Assembly (NCBI RefSeq): GCF_007751035.1
Contig: NZ_CP036433.1
Span: 4,879,001 to 4,943,000 of the forward strand
Reading direction: 5' to 3'
Length of the DNA stretch: 64,000 bases
Origin: Lignipirellula cremea
GTDB taxonomy: Bacteria; Planctomycetota; Planctomycetia; Pirellulales; Pirellulaceae
Below, in pieces: positions 45,742 to 54,946 of the stretch. The notes beneath the pieces are model-generated. The model saw only the letters and a program-made list of their open reading frames with translations, searched no databases and was not told the DNA's origin. The number at the start of each line of letters is the position of its first letter. Within the stretch, counting starts at the first letter, position 1. A program made the translations under genes and the position numbers.

Positions 45742-47257
45742 GAATGGCATTCAATCCGCGTAACTCTTTATTCTTTGCCGGGTTGGTGGCTGTGACGGGG
45801 CTTGGTCATGAGCTTGTACGGATTGGGCCGGCGTTTGCGGACTCGCGGTTCGTAGCGGTCCGGGCGATTGCCAACGACATGCTGCAAGCAGCAATCATAA
45901 AACACGTCGCAGAGCGGATCGGCGTCCCCTGTCATGCACAACACCGGCAGCAACTCGTTAAGCGTTTGCATCGTCCCCTTAAAGCTGATTTGCCAGGGTT
46001 GCACGTCGCCGCGGATCGCTGCCTCGCACATCATCTGACGGACCAAGTTATAGGCCGTGAAGTGAGCTCGGATTTCGTTCCGCACACGATGGGGTTGCTT
46101 GCAGCGCAAGTGGTCCATTTGCATCACCGTTTTCAACGATCTTAGATTTAATTCTGCTTGCCACCGCCGACGATAAAGAGCCGCCAGATCCTCCTTGTTG
46201 TACTCGATGTCGTCGAGCAAGTTGGTCACAATGATGACCTCACGCGTGCGAAAGCCGGGCGTGGCGATCCGCACCCGGATCTCACGCAGTGTCAGGAATA
46301 CGTCATAGCCGGCGTACTCTTCTGCGGTCATCCAGGCAGGCCGTGGCGGCTTGTCCCAGAACACCGCGTGTTCGTCTTTGCTGTAGCGCACGCCGGTGCG
46401 GAAATCGGTCCTTCGCGATTGATGTTTTCGCAGCACCACATGCACCCCTCGGGCCAGCTGCCGGGCGATGTCGAACCAGCCAGAATAGGCTCGATCTGCG
46501 AGATAAACGTCGTCTTCTTCGAGGATTTTGTCGATCTCACGGAACAGGCTGACCTCGGCCGTCAGCTTGCCTTTATAGCGACCCATGGCGGCTTCCAGCA
46601 CGACGCCGGTGGCCAGGCCGAAGAAGACCACCATCCGCATGATGGGAAATCCACAGCCGGGTTTTTGCCCCGCCATTTGCGGATAGGCTTCTTGGTTTTC
46701 AGGAGTGTCAGCCATTGTCAGCGTGCAACCGTCGCCGACGATAACGCGATGTCCTCGCCAGAGCCATTGATCGGGGACGGAATCTTCGATCGCGGCGCCA
46801 GAATCTGTCACCAGGCGGTGCATGCCGGCTTCGTTAAGTTTGTCTCGCGCCATGCAGTAGGCGCCGCTTAGAGCGGCAGGAATCGGCAGGCCTTTAGCGG
46901 CGCGAAAGGCGATCAATTTGGCAACCGCCTGGACGCAGTTGTGGCCGGAAGTGAGGGTTTGCGAGAGGAACACCCAAACGGTGACGGCGGTGTCGTAAAT
47001 TCGCGCGGAATCGAGGATTGTACTTGCGTCGCCAAAGCTGGATCGGATAGTCTGTTGATCGATCAGCGCAGCGAAGAACAGTTGATCATCACGTCGGGCC
47101 GCAGCCAACCGCGAGCGAAAAGAATCGAACATCGAAGGGGCCTCCTTGCCTTTGAGAATTTGAGCGTTCCCAAAGAATATGCCCGCGAGGCCCCTTCCTT
47201 GTCGATATCAACTTATCCGCTAGCCCGAGAAGGACTTAGGCGGATTGAGTGCCATTC
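45742..47257 (-). mobile_element. IS4-family insertion sequence, 1516 bp, no target duplication
   Basis: Imperfect inverted repeats: GAATGGCATTCAATCCGC at 45742-45759 against the complement of GCGGATTGAGTGCCATTC at 47240-47257, with one mismatch, continuing less perfectly. One transposase gene. Flanks (ATGTCAGAGTG left, AACTCTGGGACC right) share no direct repeat, and the gene to the right lacks its 5' end, so an adjacent deletion or recombination is likely. Related in ends and transposase to the element at 4115-5765. Confidence 0.88.
45768..47132 (-). CDS. IS4-family DDE transposase
   Basis: 454 residues. First Asp in VIVGDGCTLTMAD, second in DVYLADRAYSGWF, Glu in YRRRWQAELNLRSLKT. Clearly homologous to the transposase at 4138-5583 (shared ENQEAYPQ, CGFPIMR, RPDRYEPR blocks) but diverged. 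Complete and presumably active. Confidence 0.93.
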   Translation of the reverse strand: MFDSFRSRLAAARRDDQLFFAALIDQQTIRSSFGDASTILDSARIYDTAVTVWVFLSQTLTSGHNCVQAVAKLIAFRAAKGLPIPAALSGAYCMARDKLNEAGMHRLVTDSGAAIEDSVPDQWLWRGHRVIVGDGCTLTMADTPENQEAYPQMAGQKPGCGFPIMRMVVFFGLATGVVLEAAMGRYKGKLTAEVSLFREIDKILEEDDVYLADRAYSGWFDIARQLARGVHVVLRKHQSRRTDFRTGVRYSKDEHAVFWDKPPRPAWMTAEEYAGYDVFLTLREIRVRIATPGFRTREVIIVTNLLDDIEYNKEDLAALYRRRWQAELNLRSLKTVMQMDHLRCKQPHRVRNEIRAHFTAYNLVRQMMCEAAIRGDVQPWQISFKGTMQTLNELLPVLCMTGDADPLCDVFYDCCLQHVVGNRPDRYEPRVRKRRPNPYKLMTKPRHSHQPGKE

Positions 47258-48381
47258 AACTCTGGGACCTCAAGTACGAAGTCGTCGCCGCGTATTCAGG
47301 AACCGAAGCTCTGGCGACCGTATCGCAACACGCCTTTGATTGCGTGCTGCTGGATATCAATATGCCTGGCATGGATGGCTTCGAGGTCTGCCGCAGGCTC
47401 AAAGCGGACGAAACGACGCGCGCGATTCCCGTCATCATGGTGTCAGCGCGCGACGCCGACGACGATGTCATTAACGGACTCGACGCCGGCGCCGACGACT
47501 ATATCGTAAAACCTTTCCATTTTCCGCTGGTCGAGGCCAGACTACGTTCCGCGCTGCGCGGCAAGTACGCCCTGGACGCCATCGCCGTGGCGAACGAAGA
47601 ACTCGAAAAGGCTCGACAAGCGGCCGACGACGCCAACAAGGCGAAGAGCGAGTTTCTTGCCAATATGAGCCATGAACTGCGCACCCCTTTGAACGCGGTA
47701 ATTGGATTCTCACAAGGATTGCTCGAACGCACTGACCGACACCCGCTCAATCCGCATCAAATCGATCGCCTGCAGAAAATCCTCGCCAGCGGCGGACACC
47801 TTCTCAGTCTGATCAACGATGTTCTCGACATCTCAAAAGTAGAAGCAGGACGCATGGAGGTGAACCTTACAGAAATCTGTGTCCAGTCGCTCGCTCGAGA
47901 GGTGCAAACGATGGCTGAAGGCCTGTTGCTGCCGAAACCGGCCGTCCGCTTCGAAGTGCAGTTCGCGGAGCAGTCGCCGCCCCTGTCTTCCGACCTGGCC
48001 AAAGTCAGACAGATTCTCTTCAATCTTGTCGGTAACGCGATCAAGTTTACCGAATCGGGCGTCGTTACGTTACGTTTCCAGGACCATGCGGACGCCCTGC
48101 ACATGCATGTGACAGATACAGGAATCGGGATCGCGGCGGATCAACTTCCCTGGATTTTTGACAAATTCCATCAGGTGCGCAACGCTTCAAAAACCGCCCT
48201 CAAAGGAACCGGACTGGGACTATCCATTTCCCTTGCATTCGCCGAGTTGCTGGGCGGCGATCTCACGGTCACAAGTATTGAGAATGTCGGTAGCACGTTT
48301 ACTCTCAAAGTCCCTCGCTCAGCGCCAAAGCCATCAGGCGAAGAGCTTGAGTTCGACAGAAAACAAACGATCTGGAGTTAA
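47258..48381 (+). pseudogene. Receiver-histidine kinase hybrid, 5' end lost at IS
   Basis: What remains starts in the second strand of a receiver domain (LWDLKYEVVAAYSG), keeps the phospho-acceptor block LLDINMPGMDG and the KPF lysine, then runs into a coiled linker, H-box FLANMSHELRTPLNAVIGF, N-box ILFNLVGNAIKFT, and G-boxes DTGIGI and GTGLGLSIS. Missing are the first 25 or so receiver residues including the acidic pocket, plus any start. A TTG at 47245 inside the IS end could start a 378-residue chimera. Not found elsewhere in the window: the lost 5' part. The kinase core is intact; the receiver is probably dead. Confidence 0.82.
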
Positions 48382-48383
48382 AA

Positions 48384-48782
48384 ATGCACCGTGTTTTACT
48401 CGTAGAAGATAACGAGCTGAATCGGACTATTATCGAAGACGCTTTTGAATTCGATAGTATTCCTGCCGAACTGGCGTGCGCGGAGAACGGCTGCCAGGCG
48501 ATCGAATTGGCCCAGTCGCTGAAACCCGCTCTCATTCTCATGGATGTCCAGTTGCCCGACCTGAGCGGACTTGAGGTCGCCAGGCGTCTTCAGCAAATCA
48601 CGACGACGCGCAACATCCCCGTCTGGGTCGTGTCGGCGCATGCTCTCAAAGGTGATGAAGAACTGGCGTTTGAAGCAGGATGCGTCGAGTATTTTACGAA
48701 ACCGCTTGATGTTGCATCTTTGGGCGAAAAACTCAAAGCGTTCCTTAACCAACTTTCCCAATCCGATTCGAACCATGTATAA
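48384..48782 (+). CDS. Single-domain response regulator
   Basis: 132 residues, a bare receiver: HRVLLVEDNELNRTIIEDAF (acidic pocket), LILMDVQLPDLSGLE (phospho-acceptor Asp), VWVVSAHAL (Ser switch) and YFTKPLD (Lys). The receiver pocket is complete. It starts 2 bp after the truncated kinase stop and overlaps the next gene by 8 bp, so it is likely to take phosphate from that kinase and pass it on, or to act as a sink. Confidence 0.9.
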   Translation: MHRVLLVEDNELNRTIIEDAFEFDSIPAELACAENGCQAIELAQSLKPALILMDVQLPDLSGLEVARRLQQITTTRNIPVWVVSAHALKGDEELAFEAGCVEYFTKPLDVASLGEKLKAFLNQLSQSDSNHV

Positions 48783-49935
48783 GATTCTCATTGCTGACGA
48801 TGATGCAAATAATCGAGCGGTCGTCATGGACGCCCTCGAAGACCAGGGTTACGAATTGGCGCAGGCCCGCGACGGACGGAGTGCGATCGCGCTCGCGGTA
48901 GAGCATCGACCCGATCTGTTGCTGCTGGACATAATGATGCCTGGCATCGACGGACTCCTGGTGCTCAGGCAGCTCAAGACCTCGCCTGCGACACAGGATA
49001 TGAAAATCATTATGTTGACCGCGCTCAACACGGATACGCAGGTCAGCGAATGTCTCAATGCGGGCGCGATGGACTATATCATCAAACCCTTTTCCAACAT
49101 GGTGCTGCGGGCGAAAGTAAAAGCCGCCCTGCGCCGCGCGGACGGCGCCGGTTCGCCGTCAGAATTCCAGGGGGATTCCTCCACCAGCCGAGGACGAATC
49201 GTGACCTTTGTCGGCGCCAAAGGGGGCGTCGGCGCCACCACCACCGCACTGAATGTCGCCCTGAACCTCGCCAAAGACTCCCAGAACGTGAACTTCTGCG
49301 AATTGCGCAGCGACGTCGGCACGACCGGCTGGCAGACAGGCGTCGGCATGCGCAAAAATCTGTCGAATCTGCTCAGCCAGGATGCGGCGAAAATTCAGAA
49401 GAATGATATTCGCAGTCAATTAACCAATCACTCCTCCGGTCTGAAAATGCTTCTCAGCGGAATGGTGGAACAGGGCGCCGGAATGACGCCCGAACATGGG
49501 AGCGTTATCGTCAACAGTCTCGCCTGTCTGGCCGATTTGACGGTGCTCGATGTGCCGGCTTCTAGCCGCGCGCTGGAAGTAGTGCTGTCGATGTCCGATT
49601 ACGTCGTCGTAGTCACCGAACTGGAGCCCTTGTCGCTGGAGGCCACACGACTGTTGCTGGCAAGGACTTATAATATGGGCCTGGGTCCAAAGAGTGTCGG
49701 CGTGACCGTCAACTCCCGCGCCAGCGTGGCGATTCCCCTGAAGCTGCCGAAAGTCCGAGAGCTGCTTGATTGCGAGATCATTGGCGTCATCCCTCCCGAT
49801 CCAGATGACTGCCTCGCCGCGGCGAACAAATCCAATCCTGTGGTTCTGTATCGCCCGGATGGCACTTTGGCCAGCGCCTACCAATCCTTGGCGCAATGCC
49901 TCGTCGCGGCCGATGTTCCCGCGATGACCTTCTAG
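48775..49935 (+). CDS. Receiver-MinD/CpaE-like ATPase fusion
   Basis: 386 residues; ATG at 48775 overlaps the previous stop by 8 bp. Residues 1-120 are a receiver (KILIADDDANNR, LLLLDIMMPGIDGLL, IIMLTAL, YIIKPFS). After a short linker comes a P-loop ParA/MinD domain: deviant Walker A FVGAKGGVGATTTALNVAL, then LTVLDVPASSRALEVVLSM and VVVTELEPLSLEATR. This is the CpaE plan (receiver-like plus MinD-like), but here the receiver is intact. No Flp pilus genes are near. The TAG stop lies in the CTAG edge of a type-A element. Confidence 0.9.
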   Translation: MYKILIADDDANNRAVVMDALEDQGYELAQARDGRSAIALAVEHRPDLLLLDIMMPGIDGLLVLRQLKTSPATQDMKIIMLTALNTDTQVSECLNAGAMDYIIKPFSNMVLRAKVKAALRRADGAGSPSEFQGDSSTSRGRIVTFVGAKGGVGATTTALNVALNLAKDSQNVNFCELRSDVGTTGWQTGVGMRKNLSNLLSQDAAKIQKNDIRSQLTNHSSGLKMLLSGMVEQGAGMTPEHGSVIVNSLACLADLTVLDVPASSRALEVVLSMSDYVVVVTELEPLSLEATRLLLARTYNMGLGPKSVGVTVNSRASVAIPLKLPKVRELLDCEIIGVIPPDPDDCLAAANKSNPVVLYRPDGTLASAYQSLAQCLVAADVPAMTF

Positions 49936-50061
49936 TGGTGCGTCAAGTTTCAATTTTAGGTTTGGCCATTTTCGCGCGAGCCGCTGTTCCTTTTAGTTAA
50001 CCGTGGCTATCGCCAAAACGGCTAATTGGAAGAACCTGAACTCTTTGCCTTGACGCAGCAC
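49935..50061 (-). repeat. Type-A 127-bp non-autonomous element (copy A2), inverted
   Basis: Starts GTGGTGCGTCAAG after TA at 49933-49934 and ends TTGACGCAGCAC at 50061, with CA instead of TA following. It is the reverse complement of A1 and A3. The preceding gene's stop TAG is 49933-49935, so its last base is the element's first. Confidence 0.85.
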
Positions 50062-50064
50062 CAG

Positions 50065-50449
50065 GCCGAAAACCTTTGCAGCCGGCGTTTGATCGAAAAA
50101 GCCAACTCGTCCGCACACGCGACGAAAGTGCTCTTGAGCGACTTGCCGACGCCCGTGCTCGTTAAATTGACGAGCACCACGTATGATCACTGCGTGTCCC
50201 ACGGGAAGGGGACTCCCCAGGGCAAACGGTTCGAACATTCCGACGCGCCAGACATAGCCCAACACCCACTTTCGCCGGCCGGATCGAAAGAAAGAGGTTC
50301 GCTGGCGTTGCTTTCCGACGGGCGTCTTCCCCAGTCTGCGGCTGTCTCGCTGGGCATCCTGGACGGCGACGTTCCAAGTTGACCGTCTGCCATCGGTAAC
50401 CGATACTGGCTGCTCTCGCCCGGCCGGATTCAACTTCAAGGTATCGTCG
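50065..50449. other. 385-bp intergenic region
   Basis: Between element A2 and the sulfatase gene. An open frame at 50026-50382 starts inside the element and shows no recognisable domain. No gene called. Confidence 0.4.
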
Positions 50450-51880
50450 ATGCACGCCGTTCTTTCCCAGCGACGTCCCGCGTTTCCCGTCAGCCTGCCA
50501 GCCCGGATGCCGCTGCTCCTGCTGATCGCGACGGCGGTGGCCCTGTCGATCGGTTCGGAAAGCCGGTCGTTCGCCGCTGCTCGCCCCCGCACGCCAAACT
50601 TCATCATCATCCTGGCGGACGATCTGGGCTATGGCGACCTGGGCTGTTATGGGAACACCGTCAACCGGACGAAGCATCTGGATCGGCTGGCCAGGGAGGG
50701 GCTGCGGCTGACGGACTTTCACGCCAATGGCGCCAACTGCTCTCCCACCCGGGCGGCCTTGCTGACGGGTCGATACCAGCAGCGGACCGGCATTGAAGGC
50801 GCCCTGGGCGAAGGGGCCCGCGGCCTGCTGCCTGCGGAGTTGACCATCGCCGAACGTCTGCGTCCGGCCGGCTATGCGAGTGCGTTGATCGGCAAATGGC
50901 ATCTGGGCTATCACGCAGAGAATGGGCCGCTGGCGCAAGGGTTCGACCGGTTCGTGGGTCATCTGCACGGAGCGACGGATTACATTTCCCATGTCGACAA
51001 GTACGGCCGGATGGACTGGTGGCATGACGCCAAACCGGTCGCGGAAGAGGGTTACAATACGACGCTGATTACCCGGCATGCGATCGCCTTTATGGAGCAT
51101 CATCAGCATGACCCGTTCTTCCTGCTGGTCTCCCATTCGGCGATCCATTTCCCTTGGATGCTCCCGGAAGACGAGCCGCAGCGGATCGCCGGAGAAAGGT
51201 CCGACGACGCCGGCGGCAAGATCGGCCCCCACCTGGGAGAACCGATGCAGCCGATCGTGCAGCGGATGATCGAAGAGCTCGACCGTAGCGTCGGGCAGAT
51301 TGTCGACGCCCTGGAAAGGCTGCGTCTGCAGGAGAACACGTTCCTGTTTTTTACGTCGGACAATGGCGGCATCGTGCGGCAGCCGGGCCTGCCGGTCTCG
51401 TCAGAGAATCGCATCTCCAGCAATGCCCCGTTCCGCGGTCAGAAGCACAGTCTTTACGAAGGCGGACACCGCGTGCCGGCGATCGCCTGGCAACCGGGGA
51501 GCATCGCTCCGGGCGTTTCCTCGATTCCCGCCATAACGATGGACTTGTGCCCGACGTTACTGGAACTGGCCGGCCTGCCGCTGACACAATCTGACACCGC
51601 GCAGCCGCTCGACGGCGTCAGCCTGAAGGAACATCTGCAAAAAGGAACAGCCTTGCCGGAACGCACGCTGTACTGGCGCCAGGGGGATTCCGCCGCCGTT
51701 CGCCAGGGCGACTGGAAGCTGGTGCGGATCCACGGCGGCCCCTGTGAGCTTTACGATCTGCGGCAGGATCCCGCCGAGACCAGCAACCTGGCCGCCAGCC
51801 AATCCTTCCTGGTGCGCCGGTTGACGGCCGACTACCAGGCCTGGGAGAAGTCCGTCGTTCCTCCGGCTGGCCAGCGTTAA
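50450..51880 (+). CDS. Secreted formylglycine-dependent sulfatase
   Basis: 476 residues; signal peptide (MPLLLLIATAVALSIGSESRSFAAA; the ATG at 50507 is an alternative start). Metal site NFIIILADDLGYGDLGCYG, the maturation motif NCSPTRAALLTGRY in which Cys is converted to formylglycine, GKWHLGYH, and FFTSDNGG. Type I arylsulfatase family. Hydrolyses sulfate esters, probably on algal polysaccharides; sulfatase sets are a hallmark of marine planctomycetes. Needs a formylglycine-generating enzyme, not in window. Confidence 0.93.
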   Translation: MHAVLSQRRPAFPVSLPARMPLLLLIATAVALSIGSESRSFAAARPRTPNFIIILADDLGYGDLGCYGNTVNRTKHLDRLAREGLRLTDFHANGANCSPTRAALLTGRYQQRTGIEGALGEGARGLLPAELTIAERLRPAGYASALIGKWHLGYHAENGPLAQGFDRFVGHLHGATDYISHVDKYGRMDWWHDAKPVAEEGYNTTLITRHAIAFMEHHQHDPFFLLVSHSAIHFPWMLPEDEPQRIAGERSDDAGGKIGPHLGEPMQPIVQRMIEELDRSVGQIVDALERLRLQENTFLFFTSDNGGIVRQPGLPVSSENRISSNAPFRGQKHSLYEGGHRVPAIAWQPGSIAPGVSSIPAITMDLCPTLLELAGLPLTQSDTAQPLDGVSLKEHLQKGTALPERTLYWRQGDSAAVRQGDWKLVRIHGGPCELYDLRQDPAETSNLAASQSFLVRRLTADYQAWEKSVVPPAGQR

Positions 51881-52119
51881 TCGTCCCGTGCGAGCGAAGG
51901 AGCGGGCCGTTCCTCTCGACCCTGTCGCTCTGGACACGGCGATCGCAAACGTTCGCAATTTTTCGCAATCGAAGATTTTGCGATCTGATACCACGCAGTA
52001 GTCCATACGGCCGAATACTGCGACGCTGGCTCTTCTCTCCGGCAAGTTTGACAGCGCCCAGGGCGACCGATATGGTAGACCCACTCGATAACGCCACGCT
52101 CCGCCGGGACCCTTCCTTG

Positions 52120-53826
52120 ATGATGAATCCATTGCGAACCACCTGCCTGTTAGCGTTATGCCTGCTGATTGGGGAAGGTACGCCCAGCGGGGCAATGGGG
52201 GCCGACAGGGACCCGTCGCATCCCAGCGGAATACGCCTTCGTGTCCCATGGCCGCCGGAGCGCAAGGAACTGCTGGATGATCAGCCGATGGCGGTTCCTT
52301 ACCTGCAGGATCGGCCGGAGGTGATCCCGATCGATCGCGGCCGGCAGCTACTGGTCGACGATTTTCTGATCGATTCAACGACTCTCAAGCGGACTTTCCA
52401 TCAGGCGAAGTATCATCCGGCCAGCCCCGTACTGCGGCCCGACCAGCCATGGGAACAGGACGCAGCAACGCACTCGGCGATGGTGTACAGCGACGGCGTC
52501 TGGTACGACCCGGCGGATCAGCTCTTCAAAATGTGGTACAGGGCGACGAACCAATCGGGAACCTGTCTGGCCGTCTCCCGCGATGGCGTGCGCTGGCAGA
52601 AACCGCATTACGACGTCCAGCCGGGCACCAATATCGTCCACCTTGGCAAGCGCGACGCCTCAACCGTCTGGCTGGATCTGCGCGCCAAAGACCCAGCCGC
52701 CCGGTACAAGATGTTTCGAGCCTACTGGCACAAGGGCTTTACCTTGGCAACGCACCAGTCCGCCGACGGCATTCATTGGAGCGAAGCAGTCGACGACAGC
52801 GGCCCTTCGTGGGATCGCAGCAGCGTGTTCTTCAATCCGTTCCGCAACGTCTGGGTGTACAGCATTCGCGGCCATGATAAAACGCGCGACGAACTGTTTC
52901 GCCTGCGGCTGTATCACGAAGGCGCCACGCTGCAGCAAGCGGCCGACTGGAAGCAGAGCTCCGACGAGATTGCCTCCGGCCAGGGAACCCAGGGCGAGCC
53001 GGTGCTTTGGGTGGCAGCCGATCGGCTTGATCCGCGGAATCCGGATCCGCGCTTCCGCGAGATCAGACCCCAGCTTTATAACCTTGATGTGAACGCCTAC
53101 GAGAACCTGCTGGTCGGCCTGTTCACGATCTGGCAGGGACCCGAGAACGCCTCGTGCAAAGAGCTGGGCATCCATAAAAGGAACGAAGTGCTGGTCGGTT
53201 TCAGCCGGGACGGCTTTCACTGGGACCGAGCCAATCGCCAGCCGTTCCTGCCGGTGGGAGAGCGTCCGTCGGACTGGAACGGCGGCAACGTGCAATCGGC
53301 CGGCGGCGCCTTCCTGGTCGTGGGCGACCAGCTTTTCTTTTACTGCAGTGGTCGCAGCATGCGCGATGGCGTGCAGATCAACAGCACCGGCCTGGCCGTG
53401 CTGCGGCGGGATGGGTTTGCCTCGCTCGACGCCGGCAAGAAGCCTGGGCGACTCACCACCCGGCCTGTTGCGTTCCAGGGGAAACATCTGTTCGTCAACC
53501 TCAAGGCTCCACGGGGCGAGTTGAAAGCCGAACTGCTCGACCGCCAGGGGAACGTGCTGCCGGGCTTTGGCCTGGCCGATTGCGAACCGCTGACGATCGA
53601 TTCCACCTGCACTGAAGTGCGTTGGAAGGACCAGCAGGACCTCGCTCAACTGGCGGGCCGGCCGGTCCGGATTCGTTTCACCCTGACGGACGGTTCGCTG
53701 TACGCGTTCTGGGTCAGTCCCGACGCCAGCGGCGCCAGCCACGGCATGATGGCGGCCGGCGGCCCTGGCCTCACAGAACCGCACGACACGGTCGGCCGCC
53801 ACGCATTGCCGCAGTCAGGGCGTTAA
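52120..53826 (+). CDS. Secreted GH32/GH43-like beta-propeller protein
   Basis: 568 residues; two ATGs in a row (52120, 52123) start a signal peptide (TTCLLALCLLIGEGTPSGAMGA). The body shows DRGRQLLVDDFLIDSTTLKRTF, MVYSDGVWYDPADQLFKMWYRA, LAVSRDGVRWQKP, and VLVGFSRDGFHWDRA, repeats of the five-bladed propeller hydrolases common in planctomycetes; a small beta-sandwich follows at the C-terminus (ELKAELLDRQGNVLPGF). Probably a glycoside hydrolase or glycan-binding protein; catalytic residues not assigned. Follows the sulfatase by 239 bp; may share a substrate. Confidence 0.75.
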   Translation: MMNPLRTTCLLALCLLIGEGTPSGAMGADRDPSHPSGIRLRVPWPPERKELLDDQPMAVPYLQDRPEVIPIDRGRQLLVDDFLIDSTTLKRTFHQAKYHPASPVLRPDQPWEQDAATHSAMVYSDGVWYDPADQLFKMWYRATNQSGTCLAVSRDGVRWQKPHYDVQPGTNIVHLGKRDASTVWLDLRAKDPAARYKMFRAYWHKGFTLATHQSADGIHWSEAVDDSGPSWDRSSVFFNPFRNVWVYSIRGHDKTRDELFRLRLYHEGATLQQAADWKQSSDEIASGQGTQGEPVLWVAADRLDPRNPDPRFREIRPQLYNLDVNAYENLLVGLFTIWQGPENASCKELGIHKRNEVLVGFSRDGFHWDRANRQPFLPVGERPSDWNGGNVQSAGGAFLVVGDQLFFYCSGRSMRDGVQINSTGLAVLRRDGFASLDAGKKPGRLTTRPVAFQGKHLFVNLKAPRGELKAELLDRQGNVLPGFGLADCEPLTIDSTCTEVRWKDQQDLAQLAGRPVRIRFTLTDGSLYAFWVSPDASGASHGMMAAGGPGLTEPHDTVGRHALPQSGR

Positions 53827-53873
53827 AGATAGCCCGGCGTTTCCTTGCGATTCAGCGCGTCCGCGCGGCGTGG

Positions 53874-54182
53874 CTACGCTTCGCGTGAGGGCCAGCGTTT
53901 CTCGGCGCAGGCTCGGCAGAAAAACTGGGGGTTGCCGTGGGAGATCTCGTCCCGAACGCCATCCTGGCAATCTTCGCCGCAGTCGTAACAAACGCCATGC
54001 AAGACTTCCCGCTTGCGAGAAACGAGACTGCCGAGCTTTGCCTGCAGGCAATCCAGGGTGAGCCAGCCAACGTAGAAGAGCATGCACACGACCGCGACGA
54101 TCGCGAAGGTGATCACGCCGTCGTACAGGGTCATTGATGGCGGATGGACGGCGAACGCAGCCGGGAGTTTTGCGGTGGACAT
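53874..54182 (-). CDS. Small membrane protein with cysteine motifs
   Basis: 102 residues. One TM segment (YDGVITFAIVAVVCMLFYVGW), then GVCYDCGEDC and FFCRACAEKRW, a four- to five-cysteine zinc-ribbon-like tail. Its ATG at 54182 overlaps the stop of the VOC gene by 1 bp (TAATG), implying coupled translation. MTLYDG at 54134 is an alternative start. Function unknown. Confidence 0.62.
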   Translation of the reverse strand: MSTAKLPAAFAVHPPSMTLYDGVITFAIVAVVCMLFYVGWLTLDCLQAKLGSLVSRKREVLHGVCYDCGEDCQDGVRDEISHGNPQFFCRACAEKRWPSREA

Positions 54183-54619
54183 TAGCGGCGGTCGCAGTCG
54201 CCGGGATTCATGCCAGAGGAGTGGGTCTTCGTTATCACGCCGGTGGAAGTTTCTGTCGACGCCACGATTTGATCGCGATCCGCCGGCGTCAGCAGTTCGA
54301 CCGTGTGCCCATCCAGATCTTTCATGACCGCGCGACGTCCCCATTCGGAATCCGTCGGCGGGGAAAGTAGCGTCCCGCCGACAGCAAGCAGCATCTCGAC
54401 GACGGAATCCACCTCATCGACGGAAAACCCGATCCGCGTGGAAGTCGTCGGCGGATGTTTCCCGCGCGGATAGATCTCAAACACAAATCCATTGACGGCG
54501 GAAGTATAGTGCAAGGGACCCGAGCCGTGGCGGTGTTCGGTAAAGAGCAAGCCCATCGCCTGGTAAAACGTCGCCGCACGGTCGATGTCAGGCGACCGGA
54601 TGACCGTCAGGTTCATCAT
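54182..54619 (-). CDS. VOC (glyoxalase/bleomycin resistance) family protein
   Basis: 145 residues from ATG 54619 (54616 is alternative). Beta-alpha-beta-beta-beta units: MNLTVIRSPDIDRAATFYQAMGL, FEIYPRGK, RIGFSVDEVDSVVEMLLAVGG, and RAVMKDLDGHTVELLTP, which carries the metal-ligand Glu. The family covers glyoxalases, dioxygenases and drug-binding proteins; substrate not inferable. The C-terminal 25 residues are extra. Confidence 0.82.
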   Translation of the reverse strand: MMNLTVIRSPDIDRAATFYQAMGLLFTEHRHGSGPLHYTSAVNGFVFEIYPRGKHPPTTSTRIGFSVDEVDSVVEMLLAVGGTLLSPPTDSEWGRRAVMKDLDGHTVELLTPADRDQIVASTETSTGVITKTHSSGMNPGDCDRR

Positions 54620-54637
54620 GGGAGGTGCAGCATACAT

Positions 54638-54946
54638 TCAGTCAGGTCCATGCCAGAGGAATCTGCGACGAAATGGGAGCAGTGCGAGCGCTGTCAAGTC
54701 GCCTCCGACTCCAGGCCGCGCCGCTTATTATGCAGCACGCCCGAGGCAGGAGGCAACGTGGCGGTTCCCAAAAGGGGCGAACGCAAGCGATCCCGGGCCG
54801 ACAACTGGCGGCGCCTTGCGTCTTTGGCGACCTTTCGGTGGCCGTGCGAATGGCGGCGGCGGGCCACGTGTTGCTAAGGGGCGGCAGAGTGGGTGATAAT
54901 GACCCGGGGCGTTTCTCGACTCACCGTTGTTTCGCTGGGGTATTTG
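54638..54946. other. 309-bp divergent intergenic region
   Basis: Between the VOC gene and the 880-residue protein. No gene seen; open frames are without recognisable content. GGGG 8 nt before 54947 is the ribosome site of the right gene. Confidence 0.4.
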
